DNA from: Marinomonas spartinae
GTDB lineage: Bacteria; Pseudomonadota; Gammaproteobacteria; Pseudomonadales; Marinomonadaceae
Assembly: GCF_900089775.1 (NCBI RefSeq)
Contig: NZ_FLOB01000001.1
Coordinates: 372,001 to 436,000 of the forward strand
Direction of reading: 5' to 3'
DNA: 64,000 nt
Part shown: piece after piece, positions 17,819 through 27,180 of the stretch
How positions within the stretch are numbered: position 1 is the first letter of the stretch
Layout: every line of letters starts with the position of its first letter
The notes under the pieces: model-generated
What the model was told of the DNA's origin: nothing
What the model saw: only the letters and a program-made list of their open reading frames with translations
Databases searched by the model: none
Made by a program: the position numbers and the translations under genes

Positions 17819-18754
17819 TTAGTGGTTGGTTGAAAATAACTGTTTGACTTGGTCGAGTTGCTGAAGGCGTTCGGTTGTCGCTTGAGGAATTGACGTGCTG
17901 ACAAAGTTAATCATATCCCCAGGTTTACGTTGTGCTAATAAGTCGCCACCGGCGCGAGTAACACAGCCTATTTTGGGATAGCCGCCAATGGTTTGTCGGT
18001 CATTGAGCAGAACGATGGGTTGACCATCTTGTGGGATTTGAATGGCGCCGTAGGCAATGCCCTCTGAAGTGATCCCACGGATCTCTTTACCAATCGGAGC
18101 TCCTTCCATACGATAGCCCATGCGATCACAGTGGTTGGAGACGCGGTAGCGGCTTGAAAAGAAGGTCTCATGATCGGTAGTAGAAAAATCCGCTGATTGA
18201 TAACTCAAAATAACGGGGATGTCTTGTTGACTGTAATCGGGAATATGGTGTCGCGGCACGCGCATTTGTCGATGTTCGTTGCTGCTTTCATAAGCAATGG
18301 AATCGCCTACTGCTAGCTTCGCTCCGTTACCATGAAGGCCGCCAAGGTGCTCACGTACTACCGTCGAGGTGCTGCCTAGGGTAGGTTGACAGAGAAAGCC
18401 GCCTTTTACCGACAAATAAGCACGCAGTCCCCAAACGGGTTGATGAAAGCTTAAAATATCCCCTTCTTTGATCGCGTAGGTTTGCCAAGGTAAAATGGAT
18501 TGCCCGTTTAGGGTGGCACCAAGATCCGCTCCAGTGAGAGCGATACTGGTTGGCGCTTGGGCTTCTAGCGAGAATAAGCCAAAGGTGATTTCAATTTGCG
18601 CGGCGTTTTCATCATTATTGAGTAACGCGTTGCCCCAGCGAAATGCCATTTCGTCCATTGGGCCGCCTGTGGTTAACCCCGCCGCTTGGTAACCAAAACG
18701 GCCTAAGTCTTGAACCAATGCCAGCATGACGCTTTTTTTAATATTAAAAGCCAT
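17819..18754 (-). CDS. pxpC: 5-oxoprolinase subunit C (KipA / biotin-dependent carboxyltransferase family)
   Basis: A 311-residue protein with family landmarks VQDLGRFGYQAAGLTTGGPMD near the start, LSVKGGF in the middle and the C-terminal QTIGGYPKIGCV. PxpC works with PxpA and PxpB as the ATP-dependent 5-oxoprolinase that opens 5-oxoproline (pyroglutamate) to glutamate. The fold is the carboxyltransferase half found in urea carboxylase. It overlaps pxpB by 11 bases. No biotin carboxylase or carrier is present in this locus, as expected for a genuine PxpABC hydrolase. Confidence 0.9.
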   Translation of the reverse strand: MAFNIKKSVMLALVQDLGRFGYQAAGLTTGGPMDEMAFRWGNALLNNDENAAQIEITFGLFSLEAQAPTSIALTGADLGATLNGQSILPWQTYAIKEGDILSFHQPVWGLRAYLSVKGGFLCQPTLGSTSTVVREHLGGLHGNGAKLAVGDSIAYESSNEHRQMRVPRHHIPDYSQQDIPVILSYQSADFSTTDHETFFSSRYRVSNHCDRMGYRMEGAPIGKEIRGITSEGIAYGAIQIPQDGQPIVLLNDRQTIGGYPKIGCVTRAGGDLLAQRKPGDMINFVSTSIPQATTERLQQLDQVKQLFSTNH

Positions 18755-19448
18755 CTAACTTGCCTCCTTGCGTCAAAAACGCTTCTCGTGAAATCGCTTC
18801 GAATCGGACCGAATCTCCGGTAGCGATGAGGCCTAAATGTTCACTGTTCCAATCCACAAGCTCCATCGGGGTGCGACCAATGATTTGCCAGCCACCAGGG
18901 GTCACACTTGGGTAGACGGCCGTTTGGTTTTCTGCAATGGCAACACTGCCTTTGGGCACTTGGTGTCTTGGTGTGCGTTTGCGTGGAATATGAAGTTCAT
19001 CAGGCGTGCTGCCTAAAAAGGAAAAACCAGGTGTAAAGCCAATGGTATAGGCTCGATAGAGGGTTGCACTGTGACGTTGAATCACCTCTTCTGGTGTCAT
19101 CTGGCAATGCTTGGCAACCTCTTGGAGGTCGGGGCCCACTTCATTGCCGTAATACACAGGGATCACGACGGTCTTGCGTTGATCCAAGGGGATCGCCGCT
19201 TGCTCCGTTGATTCGTTAAGGATATTTTCGATTTCGTCTATCAGTTTGTGTGGTTGTTCTGCCTGTGTTTTGAGGGTTAGCAAAATCGTTGTATAAGATG
19301 GGATTAAATCCTGTATATCATGGAGGCGTTTTAACTGTCGTGTTGTCCAAAGGATTTGATCCGCCGTTTGTTCATTGATGTGGTTTCCAAAACGCAATAA
19401 ATAGGCTTCTTCATTCACCTGTTCAATTGTGGGTTTAGGGGACGTCAT
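18744..19448 (-). CDS. pxpB: 5-oxoprolinase subunit B (KipI family)
   Basis: A 234-residue protein carrying the standard PxpB/KipI signature: YTIGFTPGFSFLG, then RHQVPKGSVAIAENQTAVYP and TPGGWQIIGRTP. It forms the B subunit of the 5-oxoprolinase complex with PxpA and PxpC. The gene starts 11 bases after the pxpA stop and overlaps pxpC. These intact motifs contrast with the altered copy at 35959-36846. Confidence 0.93.
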   Translation of the reverse strand: MTSPKPTIEQVNEEAYLLRFGNHINEQTADQILWTTRQLKRLHDIQDLIPSYTTILLTLKTQAEQPHKLIDEIENILNESTEQAAIPLDQRKTVVIPVYYGNEVGPDLQEVAKHCQMTPEEVIQRHSATLYRAYTIGFTPGFSFLGSTPDELHIPRKRTPRHQVPKGSVAIAENQTAVYPSVTPGGWQIIGRTPMELVDWNSEHLGLIATGDSVRFEAISREAFLTQGGKLDGF

Positions 19449-19459
19449 GCATGGCTCGC

Positions 19460-20239
19460 TTAGGCTTTGTTTAGCTTGCTATTGTAGTCGCTTTGGTTAG
19501 AGCGGTTAAACTCGTCCACAATGGTACGTAACTTGGTGATGGCTTCCACTGCATGAACGCCATCACCATGAACGCAAATGGTGTCAGCATAAATAGCTAA
19601 GGTTTTTCCTGATCCTGAGGTCACCGTACCAGATTCACATAATTGTTTCACTTGTGCTTCGATCAACTCGAAACTGGCGTGCACTGCGTTTGGTTCTTTG
19701 CGAGGCGTGAGCCGTCCTTCATCGGTATAGAGTCGATCGGCAAAGGCTTCAAACCAAACGGTGAGACCATACCGTTTTGCCATGGCTTTGATCTGTGGCG
19801 CTTCTGGTACCGCACCGACCATTAAGGGTAAGGTGGCGTCGAGTTCACTGACGGCTTCCATAACGGTTTCCAATATGGTGTCGTCTGCCATCATTTGGTT
19901 GTACATGGCGCCGTGAGGCTTCACATAATCCACCTGAGTGTTTTGGCTTTCACAAATCGCCTTTAACGCACCTATTTGATACTGAATAAGTGCTTTTAAT
20001 TCAGTAGGTAAAATGTCCATGTTACGGCGCCCAAAGCCCACCAAGTCAGGGTAGCCAGGGTGGGCACCGATAATAACGTTATGTTGTTTTGCCAAGGACA
20101 CGGTTTTTGACATAGTAAGGGGGTCGGACGCATGGAAACCGCAGGCGACATTCGCCTGATCAACATGAGGCATGATCAGATCGTCCAAGCCCATTTTCCA
20201 GGCGCCAAAGGCTTCGCCCATATCGCAATTTAATTTCAT
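19460..20239 (-). CDS. pxpA: 5-oxoprolinase subunit A (LamB/YcsF family)
   Basis: A 259-residue protein with the LamB/YcsF hallmarks [49 protein letters not shown] and CVHGDG. It is the A subunit of the bacterial 5-oxoprolinase. It follows the ycsI-like gene by 41 bases and precedes pxpB, giving the order ycsI-pxpA-pxpB-pxpC, as in many Bacillus and proteobacterial loci. Confidence 0.95.
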   Translation of the reverse strand: MKLNCDMGEAFGAWKMGLDDLIMPHVDQANVACGFHASDPLTMSKTVSLAKQHNVIIGAHPGYPDLVGFGRRNMDILPTELKALIQYQIGALKAICESQNTQVDYVKPHGAMYNQMMADDTILETVMEAVSELDATLPLMVGAVPEAPQIKAMAKRYGLTVWFEAFADRLYTDEGRLTPRKEPNAVHASFELIEAQVKQLCESGTVTSGSGKTLAIYADTICVHGDGVHAVEAITKLRTIVDEFNRSNQSDYNSKLNKA

Positions 20240-20280
20240 GTTAAATACCTCTTATCCTTCTCAAGACATGATACCTGATA

Positions 20281-21081
20281 TTAAATGATGGTGAGATCCA
20301 TATCCAATAGATCGGTGACAAGCATTTTTCCCGGAGCGTTTGTGATGTAAATAGGTGGACTTGCGTTTTGTACGGCTATTTGTGGGGTGATACCAGAAGC
20401 CCAAAAGATGGGTACTTCGCCCTCTTTTATACTCACCGTGTTGCCGAAGTCAGGCAGGGCTAAATTGTCGATACCGATATCGCTTGGTGAGCCAAAGTGC
20501 AAAGGGGCACCGTGTGCTTTGGGAAATCGTGAGGTGATTTGAATGGCGTGAATGGCATCTTTTGGGCTATAAGGGCGCATCGTGACAATGGTATTGCCAA
20601 AAAAACGTCCCACTGGAACCGTTGCAATATTCGTTTCATACATGGGTACATCGACTTGCTCTTCTACGTTGCGTGGGGTGAGCCCCGCTTGAGATAGGGC
20701 ATTTTCGAAGGAAAAAGAGCAGCCTAAAACAAAGGTGACAAAATTATCTTGCCAGTGGGTGGCTATGTCTGTGCAACTGTTTACTTTTTTACCATGCTGA
20801 TAGATGCAATATTCAGGAATGTCGTAGCGCAGATCGATATCGCTTCCCAACTTGGGCAAACGAAAGTCACCTACTTCTGAGATACCAATTAATGGACATG
20901 AAGTTGGGTTTTTCTGACAATAGAGGAGAAACTCATCCGCCCAATCTGCAGGTAAAATAACCACTTTACCTTGCATTGCCCCTGTTGCTAATCCGCTGGT
21001 TGGGCCGTTGTACTGTGCACTTCGGATGGCTCTTCTTAGCCCATGGGTTTGTTTTAGTAAAAGTGGCGAGCTCTGTCTCAT
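20281..21081 (-). CDS. YcsI/DUF1445 family protein (D-glutamate cyclase-like)
   Basis: A 266-residue protein with the DUF1445 pattern: LPADWADEFLLYCQKNPTSC, the FVLGCSFSFENAL segment, the RFFGNTIVTMRPY segment, and FWASGITPQ near the C-terminus. The family includes the eukaryotic D-glutamate cyclase DGLUCY, which makes 5-oxo-D-proline from D-glutamate. Sitting first in a pxpABC operon, it may feed 5-oxoproline to, or act in parallel with, the oxoprolinase. That link is inference from family knowledge and context. Confidence 0.85.
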   Translation of the reverse strand: MRQSSPLLLKQTHGLRRAIRSAQYNGPTSGLATGAMQGKVVILPADWADEFLLYCQKNPTSCPLIGISEVGDFRLPKLGSDIDLRYDIPEYCIYQHGKKVNSCTDIATHWQDNFVTFVLGCSFSFENALSQAGLTPRNVEEQVDVPMYETNIATVPVGRFFGNTIVTMRPYSPKDAIHAIQITSRFPKAHGAPLHFGSPSDIGIDNLALPDFGNTVSIKEGEVPIFWASGITPQIAVQNASPPIYITNAPGKMLVTDLLDMDLTII

Positions 21082-21450
21082 GGCGTAGAGTCCTTAACTG
21101 TGCCTTGATTGGCGTCCTTTTTAGATTAGAGCGTCCTTTGGTATAGGGCCTAATCTTTTTTGAGATGCGTTGAAATATTTTTATCTAGCAGTGATTTTCT
21201 GCTTCTTTACGACAATTTCCCAAGGTGGCGATCCAGGCAAAGGTTTCGAAACCTTTGCGGTTCAACGTATTTCTCTTAATGAGAAATGAAGAGGTTGTCT
21301 AGGTAATAGTTAACGCCTTGTTAGTAATATAGTGGAAAAGCGTATAAAGACTCATAATGAGCCGCAATATTTTTGTCAAAGGCGTCACTGAGTCGTTGGT
21401 AGCGTTCAAGGCTTAGGGTATGCTGTTTGCTTCTTAGAATAGGTAACAAA
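21082..21450. other. Divergent intergenic region with two palindromes
   Basis: This 369-base region separates the pxp operon from the DUF502 gene. It contains a perfect 22-bp palindrome (21237-21258, halves GCAAAGGTTTC and GAAACCTTTGC) and, 10 bases on, a 7-bp hairpin ATTTCTC/GAGAAAT (21269-21287). No T-run follows either. They may be operator sites for the pxp operon, whose regulator is not in the locus. I saw no ORF worth calling. Confidence 0.5.
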
Positions 21451-22047
21451 ATGAATAGAGTACTTTCTTTCTTATTAAAGGGGCTGGTGGCGGTTTTACC
21501 CCTTGGCCTAACGGTTTATCTGATTTACTGGTTATTGGCAACGGGAGAATCCTTAGCCAAGCCTGTTGTCCTATGGCTGTTGCCCCATAGTATCTACTTC
21601 CCTGGTTTGGGATTAGCGTTCTCGCTTGGTATGCTGATTTTAGTGGGATTTCTGGTCAATCTTTACGGCATCCGCTATTTGGTCACATTGAGCCAGAATA
21701 TTTTTGAGCGCATTCCTTTGGTGAAGTCTATTTATGGTGCGTTTAAAGACATGATGATGGTGTTCAATCTGTCGGAAAAAAAGGAAATGAAAAGTGTTGT
21801 GTCATTGGAATGGAATGGCGCACAAGTCATCGGTTTTGTCACAGGGGAAAAAACCGGAGAGCGTTTGTTTGGTGACCAAGACCTAGTGGGGGTGTATGTT
21901 CCCCTGAGTTATCAAATCGGTGGTATTACTTTATACATTTCAAGAGAGCGTTTAACCGAGCTGGATATTGGTGTAGAAGAAGCTATGCGTCTGGCTCTTA
22001 CAGCGGGGATCCAGGCTGACGCTAATAAGGAAGAGAACAAAAACTGA
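21451..22047 (+). CDS. DUF502 family inner-membrane protein
   Basis: A 198-residue protein. The start is set at ATG 21451 with AGGT eight bases upstream; an earlier TTG reading adds eight residues without a ribosome site. It has two N-terminal TM helices (LLKGLVAVLPLGLTVYLIYWLL and GLGLAFSLGMLILVGFLVNLYG). The conserved IPLVKSIYGAFKDM motif and a soluble beta-rich domain with the VGVYVPLSYQIGG segment follow. The molecular function of the family is not established. Confidence 0.85.
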   Translation: MNRVLSFLLKGLVAVLPLGLTVYLIYWLLATGESLAKPVVLWLLPHSIYFPGLGLAFSLGMLILVGFLVNLYGIRYLVTLSQNIFERIPLVKSIYGAFKDMMMVFNLSEKKEMKSVVSLEWNGAQVIGFVTGEKTGERLFGDQDLVGVYVPLSYQIGGITLYISRERLTELDIGVEEAMRLALTAGIQADANKEENKN

Positions 22048-22320
22048 GTACCACACTGCATGTTGCGATTAAAGCACTCTTGCAATGTGTGCCCTCCAAA
22101 TGATTATTCCAGTTTCTTTTTAAAGCGCAAGGATGCCACGGTCAGATAACCAACAGCAAACTAATGACTGAGCTCGATCCATTCTGGAAGGATTGCCAAT
22201 GTGTATTATATTTTGTGCATTTGGTTTACTGAAATTTGCTGAGAAACATTGGTACGAGAGTGGTTTTTCTTTATCATGCCCGTTTTTAATTGGGTCTCGA
22301 AAAGGGTAAGGGTGCTGCGC

Positions 22321-23553
22321 GTGCAAACACAAAAAACCGTTATGATCATTGGTGCTGGCCCTGCGGGCTTGATGGCGGCGGAATACATTTGTGCGCAGGG
22401 GCATCAGGTTCACGTTTATGATGCCAAGCCTAGTGCTTGCCGCAAGTTTTTGCTGGCGGGTGTGGGAGGCATGAACATTACTCATTCTGAAGCTTACCCT
22501 GAATTTATCCAGCGCTATTATGATAAAGCGGATTGGATGGATAAATCCTTGCGCCATTTTGATAGTGATGCACTGCGCGATTGGATTTATGGCTTAGGAA
22601 TCGAGACCTTTATTGGCTCTTCTGGTCGGGTCTTTCCGACGGATATGAAGGCGGCCCCTTTATTGCGTCATTGGTTAAAGCGATTACGAGACGGCGGCAT
22701 AAGATTTCATATGCGCCATAAAATGGTTCAGGTATCAGCACACACAGCGAGTTTTGATTGTTCTGGTGAAACGGTGACGGCGCACGCGGATGCCATTGTC
22801 TTAGCGTTAGGTGGGGCTAGTTGGCCTAAGCTTGGCTCAGACGGTGCTTGGTGGAACGTATTAGATCAAGCCGATATTGAGCTTGCTCCCTTACAAAGTG
22901 CCAACTGTGGCTTCCATAGCCATTGGAGTGAGCATCTGCGGAGTAAGTGGGCAGGTCAGCCATTAAAGGATGTGTCGTTTCAGGTTACGTTGGAGAACGG
23001 TAATATCGTCCGTCGTAAGGGCGAGTGTATTGTGACGCACGACGGTATGGAAGGCAGCCTTATTTATGCTTTTTCCAAATATCTACGGGATAGAATCAAT
23101 CGAGATGGCAAGGCGTTATTAACAATAGATTTATTACCGTTACAAGATGACGTGCAGGTCATCACAAAACTCCAACATACCAAACCAAAGGAATCTTTCA
23201 GCAAGTACTTAAAACGTACCGTCGGCATTAGCGGTGTTAAAGCCGCTTTGCTTTATGACACCTTCACTAAAACACAGTTTCAAACACCTGATGCGCTGGC
23301 TCGTTGTTTGAAAAACATTCCCGTATGGTTTGATGAAGTGAAGCCGATTGACGAAGCTATTTCCAGTGCTGGTGGAGTATGCGAGCAGAGTGTGAACGAT
23401 ACCTTGATGTTGCTCAACATGCCGGGGGTGTTTTGTGCGGGCGAAATGTTGGATTGGGAAGCGCCGACAGGCGGTTATCTTCTAACGGGTTGTTTTGCTA
23501 CCGGACGGTTAGCTGGGCAAGGGGTCTGTGATTGGCTAGCGGCTCAAGAATGA
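22321..23553 (+). CDS. HI0933/BaiN-family NAD(P)/FAD-dependent oxidoreductase (TIGR03862 type)
   Basis: About 410 residues when read from GTG 22321, which follows AAGGGTAAGGG. A reading from 22249 adds 24 mostly hydrophobic or basic residues before the FAD motif and looks unnatural. The FAD-binding VMIIGAGPAGLMAAEYICAQG is at the start, the family signature CRKFLLAGVGGMNITHSE follows, and the C-terminal GVFCAGEMLDWEAPTGGY closes the flavin site. Physiological substrates are unassigned for most members. Confidence 0.87.
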   Translation: MQTQKTVMIIGAGPAGLMAAEYICAQGHQVHVYDAKPSACRKFLLAGVGGMNITHSEAYPEFIQRYYDKADWMDKSLRHFDSDALRDWIYGLGIETFIGSSGRVFPTDMKAAPLLRHWLKRLRDGGIRFHMRHKMVQVSAHTASFDCSGETVTAHADAIVLALGGASWPKLGSDGAWWNVLDQADIELAPLQSANCGFHSHWSEHLRSKWAGQPLKDVSFQVTLENGNIVRRKGECIVTHDGMEGSLIYAFSKYLRDRINRDGKALLTIDLLPLQDDVQVITKLQHTKPKESFSKYLKRTVGISGVKAALLYDTFTKTQFQTPDALARCLKNIPVWFDEVKPIDEAISSAGGVCEQSVNDTLMLLNMPGVFCAGEMLDWEAPTGGYLLTGCFATGRLAGQGVCDWLAAQE

Positions 23554-23586
23554 TATGGTCGCCATCTTGTACTAACCATGAAAAAA

Positions 23587-23608
23587 CGCCCAATGTTGCC
23601 ATTGGGCG
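23587..23608 (-). terminator. Intrinsic terminator after the short beta-barrel gene
   Basis: A nine-pair stem CGCCCAATG / CATTGGGCG with a four-base loop. On the minus strand it is followed by six T. It also lies 34 bases past the plus-strand flavoprotein gene and could serve both. Confidence 0.75.
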
Positions 23609-23729
23609 CTCTTCCGTCGCTCGTTCTATCTCTTTGCTTACTTGTTAGGTCACATCGCCGTTGCTTGCACATGTCACCCCATCATCTATAAGGGCATTGA
23701 GAAAAAACGTGTTCATTCGACATTGGCGC

Positions 23730-24317
23730 TTAGTAGCTTGTGTTACTAGAACTGGAAGAGTCACCTGATGTGACAGGCTTCACTGGTGCGCCAAAGGTGT
23801 ACTGAACACCGACAGAAGTCACGTTATTAAGGTGACCTGCGTCCACGTCTTTAACAAGACGGAAATCCGCACGAACGGCCAAATCTTTATTTACAGCGTA
23901 CTTCACACCGCCACCTGCGTTGACATCGACATTGTCGTAGTCAGAATGCTTACCATACTTAGTACTGCCAACGCCTGCTGCCACATAAGGTGTTAGATTC
24001 ACACTTTGTAGTGTAGGCAAGTTGTAGATACCATCGAGACGGTATTGGTCAACATCTTGGTGAGTACCACCACCACTAGGTTTTTGGTTTGAATGTAAGA
24101 AAACCGCTTCTACACCAAATGGGTTATTAAATTGGTAACCTAAGCCAAGGGAGTAGGATGCGTTGTCTTTAAGGTGTAAATCCGTATCCGTATGCATATA
24201 GCCAACACTTGGTGTTACCGTGAAGCCTTCTTGTGGCTGAGCGTAAGCCAGTGTAGATAAAGAAGACGCAAGAATAATACTGCCAAAAATAGTACGTTTA
24301 TTAAGTGCAATAGACAT
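23730..24317 (-). CDS. OmpA-like outer-membrane beta-barrel protein lacking the peptidoglycan-binding domain
   Basis: A 195-residue protein with a signal peptide cleaved after LSTLAYA and an eight-strand OmpA/OprF-type barrel (GFTVTPSVGYMHTD, YSLGLGYQFNNPFGVE, YRLDGIYNLP, TSVGVQYTFG). It ends in a short serine-rich tail. It is clearly paralogous to the full-length OmpA protein encoded next door at 24745-25899, matching along the whole barrel, but stops where that protein enters its linker and OmpA C-terminal domain. Its upstream region also shares motifs with that of the long copy. Role: outer-membrane barrel, function not shown. Confidence 0.85.
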   Translation of the reverse strand: MSIALNKRTIFGSIILASSLSTLAYAQPQEGFTVTPSVGYMHTDTDLHLKDNASYSLGLGYQFNNPFGVEAVFLHSNQKPSGGGTHQDVDQYRLDGIYNLPTLQSVNLTPYVAAGVGSTKYGKHSDYDNVDVNAGGGVKYAVNKDLAVRADFRLVKDVDAGHLNNVTSVGVQYTFGAPVKPVTSGDSSSSSNTSY

Positions 24318-24744
24318 GTTTTCTCCTTATGAACAAAATGTTGTCCGGTCATGTCCACTACGATACTGGATTTTTTCTGGCTGAAAACCCCTGCCTAAAT
24401 ACGCAAAAAATGGGAAGTAAACTAAGCTTGTGCAATCATGACACTAGATTGACTGATTCGGTAGAAAAATAGTTGATTTGATTAAGAAAAAACGAATTTT
24501 TTTAGGCCGATTCGGTCAGTAAAGATGAAAACTATTACATTTTTTTTTCACTTAAAATTCGCCCTAAAATATTGTGATTGGACTAAGACGATTAAGGATG
24601 TTCTGTGTGGAAAGTTTGGTACTAGTATGTACGTTATAAACGCTTCTCTTTAAATAAAAAAAGGCCCAATAGATAGCTATTGGGCCGAAGGAATGCAATT
24701 TAACCGTCACAATCCATAGGATAGATTGTGTTGAACATAAAAGC
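24318..24744. other. Intergenic region between the two OmpA paralogues
   Basis: It holds the probable promoter of the short barrel gene. TGGCTGAAAA (24378-24387) and GCAATCATGAC (24432-24442) recur upstream of the long paralogue. An 8-base direct repeat GATTCGGT lies at 24455 and 24509. The terminator of the long gene is at 24663-24686. No gene seen. Confidence 0.6.
24663..24686 (-). terminator. Intrinsic terminator after the ompA-family gene
   Basis: The stem GGCCCAATA / TATTGGGCC with a six-base loop is followed on the minus strand by a T-rich run. Confidence 0.75.
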
Positions 24745-25899
24745 TTATTGCGCTGAGTCAACTACGACAGCAATAACACGACGGTTTTGTTCGCGATGTG
24801 CTGGCGTGTCATTTGGTACTACAGGCTGAGCTTCACCATAACCAACAGTCGAAATTCGGCTTTGTGGAATATTAAAGGTGCTGGATAATACTTGTCCTAC
24901 TGCAAGAGCACGTTTTTCAGATAGCTTCACATTGTAAGCTTTGGTACCAGTGTTATCTGTGTAACCTTTGATAGTGACACTTGTATCTGGATTAGCTTGC
25001 ATATAAGTCGCTATTTTCTGTAATTTTGGGTACACGCTTTGTGGTACTGCCACAGAGTTTGTCGCAAACTTAACTTCCACTTGATCTGGCTTCGCCGCAA
25101 GCGCTGAGGATGCCTTAGCTTTATCTGTGGTATCGGCCGCCGCTGCTGTTTGATCCGTATTTGCTGTCGAATCATCTACTGTGCTTTGTTTAACTGGTTG
25201 GTTATCCATTGCCGCAGACTGGTCAGAATTGGCGGTTGCAGCCACATTCGGTTGTGATTGTGCGGGTTGTGTATCCGAAGACGATTGCTCCATTGCAGCA
25301 GTCGTCGTCGTTGGCTCAGAGTATGCCGAATCGCTATCTGATGAATCGCTCATAGTAGACGCATGAGATGGGCCACCAAAGGTATACTGAACACCTAGAG
25401 AAGTAACATTATCCAGTTTGTTGCTATTGGTATCTTCAACAAGACGGAAGTCACCACGCAAGGCTACGTTTTGTGCTAGCGCATACTTGACACCACCACC
25501 CACGTTAACTTGAGTATGAGTTGTATCGATTCCTTTATCATATTTTACTGCACCAATACCGGCGGCAAGGTAAGGAGTGAGTTTTGTCGTACTAAATTGC
25601 TCAATATTATAGATACCGTCCAAGCGATATTGGTTCACATCGACCTTATTACCATTTTTTTTGCTATTAGCATTGAGGTAATTGAACTCAACTCCCCAAG
25701 GATTATTAAACTGATAACCTAGTCCTAATGAGTAAGCGGTATTATCATCAATGTGTGTATCGTTATCAAAGTGATAATGGCCGATGCTAGGTGTAACTGT
25801 AAAGCCTTGTTGTGGTTGCGCGGCAAAAGCCATGGTAGATAAAGATGATGCTGCAATGATGCCACTAAAAAGAGTTCGTTTACTAAATAATATAGACAT
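24745..25899 (-). CDS. OmpA-family outer-membrane protein (beta-barrel plus OmpA C-terminal domain)
   Basis: A 384-residue protein. The signal peptide ends at MAFAAQP. The N-terminal OprF/OmpA-type barrel covers residues 28 to about 185. A long Ser/Thr/Ala/Asp-rich linker (about 190-270) follows, then a C-terminal OmpA domain with the peptidoglycan-binding motif (VTIKGYTDNTGTKAYNVKLS...VGYGEAQPVVPNDT...NRRV). It anchors the outer membrane to peptidoglycan. The barrel is paralogous to that of the adjacent 195-residue protein. Confidence 0.93.
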   Translation of the reverse strand: MSILFSKRTLFSGIIAASSLSTMAFAAQPQQGFTVTPSIGHYHFDNDTHIDDNTAYSLGLGYQFNNPWGVEFNYLNANSKKNGNKVDVNQYRLDGIYNIEQFSTTKLTPYLAAGIGAVKYDKGIDTTHTQVNVGGGVKYALAQNVALRGDFRLVEDTNSNKLDNVTSLGVQYTFGGPSHASTMSDSSDSDSAYSEPTTTTAAMEQSSSDTQPAQSQPNVAATANSDQSAAMDNQPVKQSTVDDSTANTDQTAAAADTTDKAKASSALAAKPDQVEVKFATNSVAVPQSVYPKLQKIATYMQANPDTSVTIKGYTDNTGTKAYNVKLSEKRALAVGQVLSSTFNIPQSRISTVGYGEAQPVVPNDTPAHREQNRRVIAVVVDSAQ

Positions 25900-26354
25900 A
25901 ATGTATCTCCTGATTAACCCTTATTGATTAGAGAGTATTAGAGTTTGTTTTTCTTTCGATTTTTTCTTTCAAACCGTTTGTGTGTGTTGTCGATCTGTTA
26001 TCTACATTAGGCTTGTTTTGAGTGGCTGAAAAGCCCCCTTAAATTGCACAAAAAACCAGCACTGCACGCGCTGTATCGCAATCATGACGGGGGCTTTACT
26101 GAATAGGCACTTCCCTAACACTGATCTTGTAAAACCCATGGAAGAAAGTGGGTGGAAAGTGATAAGTCATGACAAGAGATTTTCAATTGGAAAGTGAAAA
26201 TAATTAATTGTGACACAATTTAGAACCATAAAACGCTATCTTGGCTGTCTAAATCGATGAAAATGATTTTCTATTAGCGGTTGATAGTTAACCAGAAAGA
26301 TTTGTTTTAATGATAAAGTACTATCCGTATTAAATGCTAACTTGAGGTTTTTAA
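25900..26354. other. Divergent promoter region of ompA-family and YafY-type genes
   Basis: 455 AT-rich bases without a gene. TGGCTGAAAA (26023-26032) and GCAATCATGAC (26078-26088) are shared with the upstream region of the short barrel gene, so these are probably duplicated promoter or leader elements. Confidence 0.55.
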
Positions 26355-27038
26355 ATGGTTCGTGCCCAGCGTTTAATTACCCTTATTGAATTGCTACGTA
26401 GTCATCGTTATCCGGTGGCAGGTAAAGACCTTGCCGAAACATTAGGTATTAGTCTTCGAACTTTGTATCGAGATATTGCCACTTTACAATCACAAGGGGC
26501 CAATATTGAGGGGGAGGCGGGCATGGGATATGTGTTGCGTGCAGGGTTTTTATTACCCCCTTTAATGTTTACGGAAGAAGAGGTTGAAGCATTGGTGCTA
26601 GGTGCTCGCTGGGTTAGTGGCCGAGCGGACTCTCAATTAAGCAAGGGGGCGAAAAGTGCGCTTAATAAAATTGCGGCCGTCTTACCGATTGAATTAAAAA
26701 ATACCCTAGACGATACCTCACTATTGATCGGCCCAAGTAAAGAGCTGCTAATAGACTCCGTCAATATGGCGGATATTCGTCGAGCGATCCGAGATGAACG
26801 TATTCTGTCTATTGTCTACCGTGACCTAAAAGACAACCAATCCGAGCGGCGTGTTTGGCCCTTTGCACTGGGGTATTTTGATGGCGTCCGTGTGCTGGTG
26901 GCTTGGTGCGAACTACGACAAGCGATTCGTCATTTTCGAACAGACCGAATTCTTGCTTGTCAGTTAGAGGAAAACCGCTACAAAACGCCGCGTTATGTGC
27001 TGTTGAAAAATTGGCGCGCGACTTTGAATGCTTCCTAA
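26355..27038 (+). CDS. YafY-type transcriptional regulator (HTH_11 plus WYL domain)
   Basis: A 227-residue protein. The N-terminal winged helix-turn-helix covers residues 1-60 (DLAETLGISLRTLYRDIATL). The EGEAGMGYVLRAGFLLPPLMFTEEE-type linker is typical of YafY proteins. The WYL domain covers about 140-215 (ILSIVYRDLKDN, VWPFALGYFDGVRVLVAWCE, FRTDRI). WYL domains often bind nucleic acid or small ligands. A VOC-family gene follows on the same strand, a common pairing, and is the likely target. Confidence 0.88.
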   Translation: MVRAQRLITLIELLRSHRYPVAGKDLAETLGISLRTLYRDIATLQSQGANIEGEAGMGYVLRAGFLLPPLMFTEEEVEALVLGARWVSGRADSQLSKGAKSALNKIAAVLPIELKNTLDDTSLLIGPSKELLIDSVNMADIRRAIRDERILSIVYRDLKDNQSERRVWPFALGYFDGVRVLVAWCELRQAIRHFRTDRILACQLEENRYKTPRYVLLKNWRATLNAS

Positions 27039-27180
27039 TTCATCGATTTAAACATTTCTGCTGACAGTTTCTGACATACCCTCCCTTTATTCTTTAGGAC
27101 ATCGGGCAGTAACCCGATACGTGACGGGGCGAGATTGCTCTAGATCGCGAATATCATTATTGATAAAGAGGAGAATCAAC

